Below, in pieces: positions 41,564-50,130 of a stretch of DNA of 64,000 nt. The notes under the pieces are model-generated. The model did no database searches and was not told the DNA's origin. It saw only the letters and a list, made by a program, of their open reading frames with translations. Numbering within the stretch: the stretch's first letter is position 1; the number at the start of each line of letters is the position of its first letter. The stretch comes from Paenibacillus sabinae T27 (GTDB lineage Bacteria > Bacillota > Bacilli > Paenibacillales > Paenibacillaceae), in NCBI RefSeq assembly GCF_000612505.1, contig NZ_CP004078.1:2705252-2769251 (forward strand). The letters are read 5' to 3'. Made by a program: the position numbers and the translations under genes.

Positions 41564-43500
41564 AAGGAGCTACGTTTGTATATTTTGCGGTAGGCTTCAA
41601 TTTGGGCAAAAGCCCTGTCATTAAGCTCATAGGATACTTCATCATCAAAATCAAAACCGTTCATATTTCCAAACAACTCCGCCATATTCGTCTTTCTGGC
41701 CAGGATGAACTGTTCATCCTCAGGTTTGTTGTTGTCACCCAGTACCAGACGGATTTTGTCATAATCTTCGTAAAAGTACTCCTGCAGCAGCGGGATAATC
41801 GTATTGCTGAAAATGTAGGCAAGATCGTGCACAGTGGATTTGGATCTTATTGGCATGAAATAGGCATGCCCAATCATATGCTCCCTGTCGTAAAGTACCT
41901 CAATACGGCGGTTCATCACTGCAAGCATTGTGGAAAGCTCAATAACTTCATTGTCAACCGATACATTTCCCAGCACTTCCGGGCGAGGCATCATTTCTGA
42001 AAAATGAAACCGGCGGCGGAGCGCGGTATCCAATCGGGCAATTGCACGGTCAGCAGTGTTCATTGTTGCAAGAAGGTAGACATTGTTCGGAACACCGAAC
42101 TCTTCTTGTGAGTAGGGCAGCCGCAGTCGTATCTCTTCTCTTTGTCCAATGCGCTTGGTAGGCTCAATTAACGTAATTAACTCCCCAAGAATTTTAGAGA
42201 TATTGCCGCGGTTAATTTCATCGATAATAAACACATAATTGTTGGCATTTTCCTTAATAGCTGTGCCTAGAACATTGTTGTTAGCTTTCATCATAACCAG
42301 TACATCTGCTAGCGTAATTCTATTCAGCCTATAAACCGAACCTAGTGTCATAACCTTGTTTCCATTGAGAGCGTAAATATCCTCGCGAGTATCTTTAGCA
42401 AGCCACTTCACCTTGCGGGACCGTTTGTAATCCTCCATTTCATCGAGCCACTCATATTCACCTGTCACGACTCCAATGGCATCAATAGTTTTTTCGTCGT
42501 GAAGAATCAGAACAATATCACCAATTACCATCTCGCTCATGAACCGGGACAGGATAGTTGCGCCTCCATATTCCCTAAAATCTGTTTCATCCGTAATTCG
42601 TTCTCCATAAGAGTCCCACCCGATCCGGATTCTGTTGTTGTCAAAGCAATCCCGTTTCACCTCGTTCTCGCCCGAGCCGCCAAGCGAAACCTTCCAAATG
42701 ACGGGTTCTTTACGGATTCCATACGAATTGCTGTCCGGAATCACGGGTGTTTGCGCTTTTTCACAGAATTGTTTAAATACCCCCGGTTTTATCTCGAAAG
42801 CAATTTCATCGCTAATTTGACCCGTCTCGTCACCTTGCTGAATCTTTGGCTTAATCCCTTCAATAAACTCCTCGTAGCCATAAGATTGATGAAATGTTGT
42901 GAACTCAATTTGTCCTTTATCTTTATAGGAACGATAGCGTTTCAGTATTACGTCGTAACCACTGATCTTCACTTCATCCAAAATAATATGTAAGGGTTTG
43001 TTTTCAATGATTGCGACTGCATATGTAACCGTGTTATAGGTTTTCCCTGTACCAGGAGGGCCATATAGAATGATGTTTTTATCAAGCAGTACAGACGGCA
43101 GCCCGTTGGTCACCGCCAAAGCTGAAGTCTTGTCCGCTAAAACTGAATTAAAGGAATCTCCAGCAGCAGCCATATCAGCTCCCTGTTCCTGTTCACGCAA
43201 GAAATCCTCATAGTACTCAAGAGCATATTGAAATGCTCTGTTGCCCGCCTTTACATTAATTTCTTCGAAATTCTCTGCTTTTTCCATACGCTGTCTTATC
43301 CCATGAAAATAGTCAGCTGAAGTAATCTCGTAAACATTGGTATTTACCGGTTCAATTCCTGAAAGTCTCGCGGGGGCGGTCGATAATGAGGAAGCGTATG
43401 AATTTACAGTATTTTCGGAATATAGTTCCCCATTCGATTTTCTTTTCCGCTTTAACCAGTTGGTATATTGTTGTTTCTGCAGCTTGGATAAATCACTCAT
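41560..43500 (-). CDS. mcrB: McrB AAA+ GTPase with inserted EVE-like domain
   Basis: A 646-residue protein. Residues 1-110 form an N-terminal domain resembling the SAM-like segment of integrases (QYTNWLKRKRKSNGELYSENTVNSY). Walker A GPPGTGKT is at 147-154, Walker B FIIDEINRG at 424-432, and the McrB GTP motif MNTADR at 479-484. Between them, residues about 264-405 look like an EVE/PUA-type domain (IWKVSLGG, IRIGWDSYG, GDIVLIL, AIGVVTGEYEW), a fold that binds modified bases. The complex probably cleaves DNA carrying modified cytosines (type IV restriction). First gene of the defence operon. Confidence 0.92.
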   Translation of the reverse strand: MSDLSKLQKQQYTNWLKRKRKSNGELYSENTVNSYASSLSTAPARLSGIEPVNTNVYEITSADYFHGIRQRMEKAENFEEINVKAGNRAFQYALEYYEDFLREQEQGADMAAAGDSFNSVLADKTSALAVTNGLPSVLLDKNIILYGPPGTGKTYNTVTYAVAIIENKPLHIILDEVKISGYDVILKRYRSYKDKGQIEFTTFHQSYGYEEFIEGIKPKIQQGDETGQISDEIAFEIKPGVFKQFCEKAQTPVIPDSNSYGIRKEPVIWKVSLGGSGENEVKRDCFDNNRIRIGWDSYGERITDETDFREYGGATILSRFMSEMVIGDIVLILHDEKTIDAIGVVTGEYEWLDEMEDYKRSRKVKWLAKDTREDIYALNGNKVMTLGSVYRLNRITLADVLVMMKANNNVLGTAIKENANNYVFIIDEINRGNISKILGELITLIEPTKRIGQREEIRLRLPYSQEEFGVPNNVYLLATMNTADRAIARLDTALRRRFHFSEMMPRPEVLGNVSVDNEVIELSTMLAVMNRRIEVLYDREHMIGHAYFMPIRSKSTVHDLAYIFSNTIIPLLQEYFYEDYDKIRLVLGDNNKPEDEQFILARKTNMAELFGNMNGFDFDDEVSYELNDRAFAQIEAYRKIYKRSSL

Positions 43501-43696
43501 AAGATTAGCTCCTATACTATAAGATGAGTATAAAATAGAATTGCATTGCTGTTACAAATATTAGGATGAAAGTTCTGTGTGAAAATTATTATAGTCTTTT
43601 CAGCTGCATTTAAATACCAATTTTCCATATTTTTTAACGCATTCCCCCGTCCACTTTTTTACTGTATAATTTAATCAAAAGCAAGGAGCACCATCA

Positions 43697-43850
43697 TTAC
43701 TAACTATCAATCCATTCCATCCCCCGATGAACGCTTGCTCCACTGTCTGCTGGGCATCTGGAAAGTATCTGTGAGTCATACACATCTGTTCCTGACCGAA
43801 CAAGACTTAGAGCTGTGCCCCTTGTCCTGCAAGGTCTGAAGGAGATCAAC
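43697..43850 (+). pseudogene. GNAT acetyltransferase N-terminal fragment
   Basis: A short rightward stretch reads NYQSIPSPDERLLHCLLGIWKVSVSHTHLFLTEQD (given in parts: LLGIWKVSVSHTHLFLTEQD), like the start of GNAT proteins with the pattern LWExSVRATHxFLTEED. It ends at TGA after about 48 codons and nothing of the acetyl-CoA loop follows. No start codon in good context. Low-confidence remnant. Confidence 0.45.
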
Positions 43851-44210
43851 CAGTTGCTACCTATACCGATGTTGATATGCAGCCTTGCTGAACAAATAAT
43901 TAAAACGAATAACAATTTCATTTGAAAACTTAAAGCATTTTGCTAGTGTCACTTATACCCCTTCTAGATTACCGTTATTTTACTGGTAATCTACAGGAAT
44001 GAATATACCCTAATTACGTAATTATCGCTAAAAATATCGTTATTCTTTCTCTGCCGTCGGTGCTTCCTGAGGCATCCGACCTCAAACACGGTTCGTATTC
44101 CGCTGCTCTCGGGGAACCTTGAAAAATTGGTATATTTGTCATTCATTTCCATTTACCCTGAACATCTCAATTTTATCGGAATGGTCTTGTTGGTCAAACC
44201 CTCGATCCCT

Positions 44211-44235
44211 CCACTCGCATAGCGGGTGGTTTTTT
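44211..44235 (+). terminator. Orphan terminator hairpin
   Basis: CCACTCGC (44211-44218) with GCGGGTGG (44222-44229), loop ATA, followed by TTTTTT. No intact rightward gene precedes it, so it is probably left over from a deleted gene. Confidence 0.65.
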
Positions 44236-44519
44236 GTTTCGCGCGTTTCACGCACTCAATTGGCTAAAGCCTAAATAGAAAATCCGCGCCTGGCGCGGGT
44301 TCTTAAAGGACTATGTTCTTGTCTTCTGACATATTAATAAGCTGTTTTCCCTTCTTAAAAAACTAAGTGCCTATAATGATAAAAAACCGTTCCTCTATTA
44401 AAGCAACGGTTAAAGCAACGGTTCGTTATATCTGGGCTTTGTTTAGCTTTGACTCAGTGCAGTCTTAAGTGTTGGCTCCGATTGAAGTACGGAATTTTTG
44501 ATCGATGGAAGCTTATTCA

Positions 44520-45452
44520 TCATGCTTCATGTAGATTAAGCTCATAAGTCTGTTCAATGTGACGTTTACCCCAAGATTCAATTTCTTGTTCGAAAATCTT
44601 CTTAAAACCTGCTTTCACATACATGCCAATAGCCGTATTCTGGTCCTCAGTCGTTTCCAGAAAAATGAACTGAAAGCCTCTGTCTTTGCAGTAACTGATT
44701 GCCTCATGTAAGAGCTTTTTCCCGAGTCCCATTCCTCTGGCATCCGGATGCAGTATAAACCACCTTAACTGCGCCTTTTTATTAGAATGGCCGATGATAG
44801 CTATGCTGCCAACAATTTCGCCATTGGCTTCCGCTAGCCAGAAACGGTCCTTGTCCGGGCTGTAGGTTTGAAGCAAGTCGTAAAACGTCTTGCAGACATA
44901 TCCTTCAAAAAATTGATTATAGCCGCACTCCTTTGCATAGATCCATCCGTGCATATGAATGAGCATCCCTACGTCTCCCGGTTTCAATTCAGTCCGGATG
45001 GTTACGCTCTGCTCTGTAGGATTGTCCGATAGCTCTCTTTCAATGGCGGTCATGCTTCTAGCAATGCTTATTTGGCTTCGATCCGTTAATCCGATGATCA
45101 TTTTCCGAATTTGGTCGTCGGACAAGGCGTTCATTTGTGACAAGGTCTCCTCTCCGAGACTCGACAAGTATAGGAATGACGATCTCCCATCCATCTCAGA
45201 TTGGACCCGGTAAGTTAAGCCCTGCTTTTCAAACCGTTTGAGAATACGGCTTAAATACCCCGCGTCGATTCTCAGAAGGTCGATGAGCACTCTGGCCGTG
45301 CAATGCTCCGTATTGCCGATTTCGTATAAAACTCGAGCTTCCGAAAGTGAAAAATTGCTATCCAACAGGTGCTTATCGAGCAAGCCGAGCACCTTCGTAT
45401 AAAATCGGTTAAATTTGCGAATTATCGGGATTAAAGACGCTTCAGAACCCAT
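44520..45452 (-). CDS. MarR-type regulator fused to a GNAT acetyltransferase
   Basis: 310 residues from the ATG at 45452, behind GGAGG (an earlier start at 45485 lies inside the operator). Residues 1-140 are a MarR winged helix (SLSEARVLYEIGN, IDAGYLSRILKRFEKQGL, wing SEMDGRSSFLYLSSLGEE). Residues 155-305 are a GNAT domain with DARGMGLGKKLLHEAI as the acetyl-CoA loop. Such bifunctional proteins are known in Bacillales and may sense or acetylate small molecules. Two TTGAC-N3-GTCAA palindromes in its promoter suggest autoregulation. Confidence 0.9.
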   Translation of the reverse strand: MGSEASLIPIIRKFNRFYTKVLGLLDKHLLDSNFSLSEARVLYEIGNTEHCTARVLIDLLRIDAGYLSRILKRFEKQGLTYRVQSEMDGRSSFLYLSSLGEETLSQMNALSDDQIRKMIIGLTDRSQISIARSMTAIERELSDNPTEQSVTIRTELKPGDVGMLIHMHGWIYAKECGYNQFFEGYVCKTFYDLLQTYSPDKDRFWLAEANGEIVGSIAIIGHSNKKAQLRWFILHPDARGMGLGKKLLHEAISYCKDRGFQFIFLETTEDQNTAIGMYVKAGFKKIFEQEIESWGKRHIEQTYELNLHEA

Positions 45453-45472
45453 AGAGGAACCTCCTACTTTAA

Positions 45473-45526
45473 TTGACTTTGTCAACTATATATAAACAAT
45501 ATATAGATTTTAATTGACTAAGTCAA
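45473..45526 (-). promoter_or_regulatory. MarR-GNAT promoter with two TTGAC-N3-GTCAA operators
   Basis: TTGACTTTGTCAA (45473-45485) and TTGACTAAGTCAA (45514-45526) lie within 19 bp blocks that differ at two positions, 41 bp apart. On the minus strand TTGACT (45526-45521), 17 bp, TATATT forms the promoter, so the right operator covers the -35 box. Confidence 0.7.
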
Positions 45527-45712
45527 CTATCAAAGATGTTGCTCTTTTGTCGAAATAGTACTAACTGATCATTCCGACCGGCGTTCCGAGGCAATAAAAA
45601 AAGGCATCTCCCTTAGATAAAATCGGGACGTGCCAAAATCATGTGACACATTGTATGAGAATACAGTCCATGCATATCTTAGTCAATCAAACTTATAACT
45701 AAAGAATATATA

Positions 45713-45731
45713 GTATTTTGTACATATGTAT
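45713..45731 (+). repeat. 19 bp direct repeat, right copy
   Basis: GTATTTTGTACATATGTAT, identical to 35980-35998 and in the same orientation, 9.7 kb away. It lies in the otherwise gene-free stretch 45453-46005, which also has a long-loop hairpin with 13-base arms at about 45832-45889. Confidence 0.85.
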
Positions 45732-46005
45732 GTAAAACGATGAAATACCATGTGTCAGCGGAGAATAAAGTATTAGACTAGATGTTTTTATTCCACGCAG
45801 CTTTTTGAATTATCATACCGTCCCTATAAATTGAAACAGCGGCAGCAAAGAACGAGAAAATAATGTCCTAGACTGTCGCTGTTTCATTAAACTAACATTC
45901 TCCGTTAGAACTCAACAATTAATAATTCTCAAGTTCGTGCTCCAAATCGTTCAGTTGAACGATAACCTCTAAAACAGCAGAATCATCTCCGTTTCAAAAG
46001 TAATA

Positions 46006-46668
46006 TCAGTGCGAAAAACGTTTCCAATGCCCTTCGGATACAACTTCGACTGCTCCGTCGATCACTTTGATGGCGGTCTGATCATCAATCGCATACGCCG
46101 GCCCCTGCATCCCAGATGCCCATCTCTCGGCAGCAGCCATAGTATTATACGGCAGCATCTCGTGATCCAGATGCGGGAACATTGCAAAATCGACCAGACT
46201 CAACGTTTCATCGCCACCGGTGGGTGGAGTCCAGCCAACGAAGAATTTCCCGATGTTAGGTGCCATCACCATACTCCCGGCGCTCAGTCCCACATAGACA
46301 GCGTGTAGCGACGGCAAGAGGTCTGCCAGTCCAGACTGCCTCATCCAGTAACACAGATACAAGGGGTCACCGCCATTCACTAGTAGAACGTCAGTCTCTT
46401 TGACCATAGGAGTCCAAAGTTCTTCATCGATGCTGGGCAGCGCGGTGAGCTCCAGCACCCCAAGTGACTTCCAGCCCAGCTCACACATCGGTGAGTTGGC
46501 TTGTCCGCTGAAGAACCGCCATGCGTGGCCTGCACCACCAGGTATAGCATACAACCCAGTGGTAATGCAGAGTGCGTTAGACTCGGCAATCGGTTTGCCC
46601 AGCATGTCAACCAGCGCGTCGTGTATGCTTTTGTTCTTGATGCCTGCAGATGTGAGTAGAAATTTCAT
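46006..46668 (-). CDS. Peptidase E-like protein (family S51, class I glutamine amidotransferase fold)
   Basis: A 220-residue protein with the nucleophile elbow GLSAGS (S129), VLLVNGGDPLYL (residues about 94-105) and the histidine in FPHLDHE. This is the aspartyl dipeptidase / cyanophycinase-type S51 family, which cleaves Asp-X dipeptides or related alpha-aspartyl bonds. AAGGAGTG precedes the start. Its upstream region has four tandem ~21 bp repeats, and one inverted copy lies downstream (45765-45779). Confidence 0.87.
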   Translation of the reverse strand: MKFLLTSAGIKNKSIHDALVDMLGKPIAESNALCITTGLYAIPGGAGHAWRFFSGQANSPMCELGWKSLGVLELTALPSIDEELWTPMVKETDVLLVNGGDPLYLCYWMRQSGLADLLPSLHAVYVGLSAGSMVMAPNIGKFFVGWTPPTGGDETLSLVDFAMFPHLDHEMLPYNTMAAAERWASGMQGPAYAIDDQTAIKVIDGAVEVVSEGHWKRFSH

Positions 46669-46718
46669 AACTTCACTCCTTGTCGTTATCCTGCCCGTTA
46701 ACTTAATGAATCACCGTC

Positions 46719-46800
46719 AGTCTAATACTTTATTATCTCAGTCTACAACTTTATTTGCTGAGTCTAGCACTTTATTTTTCAGTCTATTAATTTATTTTCT
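46719..46800 (-). repeat. Four tandem ~21 bp repeats upstream of the peptidase gene
   Basis: Copies start at 46719, 46740, 46761 and 46781 with consensus AGTCTA-N2-ACTTTATT. On the minus strand, toward the gene, they read ATAAAGT-N2-TAGACT. The spacing of 21, 21 and 20 bp equals two helical turns, so bound proteins would lie on one face. The 15-mer AGTCTAATACTTTAT also occurs inverted at 45765-45779. Confidence 0.8.
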
Positions 46801-46918
46801 CCCTACACCATGACCTATATGGATTCTTATTTAGTGTCATACATTCTATACACATTTTTGCAGATGCAAAATGATAAGTTGGTAACAGCTCATATTTATC
46901 AGAACTGATTAAATACAC

Positions 46919-46957
46919 AAGGCTGCCGATAGATTCTTGCTTACGGCAGCCTTGTGT
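46919..46957 (-). terminator. Hairpin after the RCC1-repeat gene
   Basis: Perfect 11 bp stem CAAGGCTGCCG (46919-46929) with CGGCAGCCTTG (46947-46957); on the minus strand TGTATTTAAT follows, a modest T tract. Confidence 0.65.
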
Positions 46958-46960
46958 ATG

Positions 46961-47872
46961 TTACGGTCTAGTTGGCAGTGTTTGTGAAGTTTGGATATCG
47001 CGCCAGCCGCTTACATCGCATTGGCCATATTCATTATCACCCACAGCCACCACCGTGCCGTCCGATTTAAGGCCGAGAGTATGAGCGCAACCCGCCGCAA
47101 CCGCCACAATATCACGCCAGCCACTTACATTGCATTGATCATGCGTATTCCAACCCACAGCTGCCACCGTGCCGTCCGATTTAAGCCCGATGGTATGATT
47201 ACTACCCGCCGCTATCGCCACAATACCGCGCCAGCCGCTTACATCGCATTGGCCATGCTTATTCAAACCCACAGCCGCCACCGTGCCATCCGATTTAAGC
47301 CCGACGGTATGAAGGTAACCCGCTGCTGCCGCCACTATGTCGCGCCAGCCGCTTACATTGCATTGGCCATACTGATTATTACCCACAATCGTCACCGTTC
47401 CGTCCGATTTAAGGCCGACAGTATGCCAGTCACCCGCCGCTACCGCCACCATATCACGCCAGCCGCTTACATTGCATTGGCCTTCATTATTTCGACCCAC
47501 AGCCACCACCGTGCCATCCGATTTAAGCCCGACGGTACAACGCCAACCCGCCGCAACCGCTACAATATCGCGCCAGTCGTTTACATCACATTGGTCATGC
47601 TTATTCCAACCCACAGCCGCCACCCTGCCGTCATATGTAAGACCGATTGTATGAGCATTACCCGTGTTCGTCGCCATATGTACATTACCAGCCGCAACTG
47701 CCACCATATCGCGCCAGCCGCTTACATCACATTGGCCATATTTATTATCACCCACAGCCGTCACCGTTCCGTCCAATTTCAGACCAACGGTATGACGACG
47801 ACCCGCCGCTAACGTATCTTTAGGCCACCGTTTCATCTTTAATGTCGCTTCAATCGGTGAAGTGTAATCCAT
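46961..47872 (-). CDS. RCC1-repeat (regulator of chromosome condensation-like) protein
   Basis: A 303-residue protein made of seven tandem units of about 38-40 residues with consensus HTVGLKSDGTVxAVGxNxxGQCxVSGWRDIVAVAAG. This is the RCC1 blade: it should close into a seven-bladed beta propeller. No signal peptide or catalytic residues. Bacterial RCC1-like proteins of this type are usually of unknown function; protein binding is the likely role. Repeats are similar at DNA level, which also leaves a long open frame on the other strand (a shadow). Confidence 0.88.
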   Translation of the reverse strand: MDYTSPIEATLKMKRWPKDTLAAGRRHTVGLKLDGTVTAVGDNKYGQCDVSGWRDMVAVAAGNVHMATNTGNAHTIGLTYDGRVAAVGWNKHDQCDVNDWRDIVAVAAGWRCTVGLKSDGTVVAVGRNNEGQCNVSGWRDMVAVAAGDWHTVGLKSDGTVTIVGNNQYGQCNVSGWRDIVAAAAGYLHTVGLKSDGTVAAVGLNKHGQCDVSGWRGIVAIAAGSNHTIGLKSDGTVAAVGWNTHDQCNVSGWRDIVAVAAGCAHTLGLKSDGTVVAVGDNEYGQCDVSGWRDIQTSQTLPTRP

Positions 47873-47935
47873 GTTTTACCTCCTTGGAAACAAGACCTAT
47901 ACCGTTTTTCCAAATCAATCTCCTCTTTAGCATAC

Positions 47936-47982
47936 AAAAAAGCACCTCGAGGAAAAGGCGGTTCCCCCGTTTCCCCCGGTGC
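47936..47982 (-). terminator. Terminator after the tetR gene
   Basis: GCACC (47942-47946) with GGTGC (47978-47982) plus an inner G/C-rich pairing; on the minus strand it ends in TTTTTTG. Confidence 0.6.
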
Positions 47983-48062
47983 TTGCAGATGAGAATTGAT
48001 TTTCTGGGACGTATCACTCCTCCGCCTTGCCCCGCGTATGATCATCGAACTAGATTTACTAA

Positions 48063-48635
48063 CTAGTCTCGAAGATCTTGACAACACAAGTGGATGGCGT
48101 CACACAACTTCTCTTGGAATTCTTGCCGCGATGATAAACGGTGCTTCCAAGTCGATGCACATGTACATAGCATGTCGGCAATGGTCGCAGCGCGCTTCAT
48201 ATCGTCTTTTGTATTTTTCCCAGATGACTCTAGAATGACTTGTTCGAGTTTCTTTTGAAATGATGAACTGCTGTTTTCAACAGCGTCGCCGAGAACGCGC
48301 TCACATTGGGCCACAAGATCAGACGCTTCAGGATGAAGGAATCCTACGTGACGGCCAAACCACTCGTCTAAAGCTTGAAACAGTTTTTCTTCCAGCGTTA
48401 AGCGGTCATCCTCAAGTATCTGATCGGCGGATTGCAAACCGTCGTCCAACGCTTTTTGAATGGAGGCGCTAAAGATCTCGTCTTTATTTTTAAAATGAAG
48501 ATAAATCCCCTGACGTGTGATCCCCGCGGCTTTCGAGATATCCTCAATGGATGTTTTTTTATAGCCGTACCGAACAAAAATATTCAGAGCTGTCTCAAGA
48601 ACGTACGCCAGTCTTGCCGATTCTTTTTTATCCAT
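48063..48635 (-). CDS. TetR/AcrR-family regulator
   Basis: A 190-residue protein: ALNIFVRYGYKKTSIEDISKAAGITRQGIYLHFKNKDEIF is the TetR DNA-binding domain (residues about 14-55), followed by an all-helical ligand domain. Divergent from the GC-rich alpha/beta hydrolase at 48765, with an inverted repeat between them, so it likely represses that hydrolase and the following EthD gene. Several cysteines occur in the ligand domain (CTCASTW). Confidence 0.9.
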   Translation of the reverse strand: MDKKESARLAYVLETALNIFVRYGYKKTSIEDISKAAGITRQGIYLHFKNKDEIFSASIQKALDDGLQSADQILEDDRLTLEEKLFQALDEWFGRHVGFLHPEASDLVAQCERVLGDAVENSSSSFQKKLEQVILESSGKNTKDDMKRAATIADMLCTCASTWKHRLSSRQEFQEKLCDAIHLCCQDLRD

Positions 48636-48664
48636 GTATTCAGGTTAACGAACAGATCAACAAA

Positions 48665-48694
48665 TGTCAAGTTTGTATAATTTCTTACTTGACA
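48665..48694 (+). promoter_or_regulatory. Divergent promoter with TGTCAAGT/ACTTGACA inverted repeat
   Basis: TGTCAAGT (48665-48672) and ACTTGACA (48687-48694) are exact inverted copies 14 bp apart, each containing a -35 TTGACA pointing outward. They form a shared operator for the tetR gene and the hydrolase operon. Confidence 0.65.
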
Positions 48695-48764
48695 TATAGT
48701 ACTAAATATGTAAATATCGTAAATGTAAGTTCGAAAACAAATTAAGATTTTGGAGGGATTATGC

Positions 48765-49703
48765 ATGAATTACTATACTAAGACGGACGTTACTTTCGAC
48801 AGTGCCGGCGTGAAGATCGCCGGCCACCTCTACACACCTGACGGAGTGGTCAGCGGGCCGCGCCCCGCGATCGTCGTTGGCCATCCCGGCACCGGCGTCA
48901 AGGAGCAGACTGCAGGCCTCTACGCAAAGCGCCTGGCAGAGCAGGGTTTCGTCACTCTTACCTTCGACGCCGCTTATCAGGGAGAAAGCGGAGGCGTGCC
49001 GCGCGGATTGGAGGACCCAGCCCACCGCGTCGAGGACTTCAAGGCTGCCGTCTCGTTCCTAAGTGTGCAGGGCGAGGTCGACCCGGACCGCATCGGCGCA
49101 CTGGGCATCTGTGCCTCTGGCGGCTATGTAATCCCCGCCACTGTGACAGACCATCGCATTAAGGCCGTCGCCACTGTCAGTGCCGCCGACATCAGCCGTC
49201 AATTCCGTAACGGCAGCGATGACAAGCAGGACCCCGCCATCTTCCAGGGCATGCTCGACGCCGCAGCGGCGGCCCGCACCTTGGAAGCCCGCGGCGAAGG
49301 CATTGGCACATTCCCGATTTTCCCGGAGACCGAGGACCAGGCCCGCGCCTTCGGCCAGCACGCCTTCGAGGGTTGGGAATATTACTGCACCGACCGCGCG
49401 CAGCATCCGCGCTCGGCTAAGGCCTTTACCTGGAACAGTATAGACCGCATCGCATATTTCGACGCGTTCCGGTTCATCGACCTGATCGCGCCTCGCCCGC
49501 TGCTCATGATCGTTGGAAATCAAGCCGTTACGTCATGGATGACGACCGAAGCGTTTGCGAATGCGCAAGAGCCCAAGGAACTGTTTTGGATTAACGGTGC
49601 CACCCACGTCGACCTTTATGACAGGGACGAGTACGTAACGCCTGCGGTCTCGAAGCTCGCGGAGTTCTTCCTTACAAATCTGACCGCCCCTGGCACTGTT
49701 TGA
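48765..49703 (+). CDS. Alpha/beta hydrolase (dienelactone-hydrolase-like), GC-rich import
   Basis: 312 residues from the ATG at 48765 (TTGGAGG upstream). Nucleophile region LGICASGGY with C116, HPGTG near residue 46 for the oxyanion hole, and C-terminal Asp/His in LMIVGNQ and GATHVDLYD. It resembles the dienelactone hydrolase / YcjY-type hydrolases. Its third codon positions are strikingly rich in G and C compared with neighbours, up to about 49500, as expected for DNA from an actinobacterial or proteobacterial source. Substrate unknown. Confidence 0.82.
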   Translation: MNYYTKTDVTFDSAGVKIAGHLYTPDGVVSGPRPAIVVGHPGTGVKEQTAGLYAKRLAEQGFVTLTFDAAYQGESGGVPRGLEDPAHRVEDFKAAVSFLSVQGEVDPDRIGALGICASGGYVIPATVTDHRIKAVATVSAADISRQFRNGSDDKQDPAIFQGMLDAAAAARTLEARGEGIGTFPIFPETEDQARAFGQHAFEGWEYYCTDRAQHPRSAKAFTWNSIDRIAYFDAFRFIDLIAPRPLLMIVGNQAVTSWMTTEAFANAQEPKELFWINGATHVDLYDRDEYVTPAVSKLAEFFLTNLTAPGTV

Positions 49704-49760
49704 GGCGCCATCGGCTGGCCCGATTGCAAGAGATCTCCAAAACTAGCGAGGTGGATCAAT

Positions 49761-50096
49761 ATGATTAAAGTAATGGCCTTTCTTACCAAAAAGGATGGAA
49801 TGAATACACGAGATCTTATCGAATACTATGAGAATCATCATGTACCACTGATTACTAAATTGGCACCAGTCCCTAGCGTTTACAAACGCAACTACATTCT
49901 AGGAAAGGACGACTCTAGTTCAAAAGATGACTTCGATATCGTGACAGAACTCGTATTTCCTGACCGTGGTGCTTATGAAGCTTGGGTAGCTAAGATGTAT
50001 GCTCCACACTCTGGAGTTGCAGAGGACGAGCTCAATTTTCTTGATCGTTCGCGAACTAGATCTTATGTCGTCGAAGAACACGTGACTTCCGAGTAA
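49761..50096 (+). CDS. EthD-domain small protein
   Basis: 111 residues: IKVMAFLTKKDGMNTRDLIEYYENHHVPLI is the EthD start, then YKRNYIL and FDIVTELVFPDRGAYEAW. Dimeric alpha/beta-barrel fold; members assist ring cleavage, cyclisation or ether degradation. It follows the hydrolase by 57 bp behind GCGAGGTGG and is likely co-transcribed, but its base composition is native-like. Confidence 0.8.
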   Translation: MIKVMAFLTKKDGMNTRDLIEYYENHHVPLITKLAPVPSVYKRNYILGKDDSSSKDDFDIVTELVFPDRGAYEAWVAKMYAPHSGVAEDELNFLDRSRTRSYVVEEHVTSE

Positions 50097-50130
50097 GGGT
50101 TAGATATCAAGTAAGAAGACCGTATTGCTT

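Larger units (their letters stand above)
43501..44519. other. Intergenic between mcrB and the MarR-GNAT gene
   Basis: About 1 kb. It has the AT-rich upstream region of mcrB, a GNAT gene fragment (43697-43850) and two orphan terminator-like hairpins (44211-44235 and 44284-44300). Nothing else recognisable. Confidence 0.5.

Noticed and set aside
46991..47812. Long (273-codon) rightward open frame opposite the RCC1-repeat gene
   Set aside because: It is a by-product of the repetitive, similarly coded RCC1 repeats; it has no ribosome-binding site and reads as low-information His/Thr/Arg-rich repeats.
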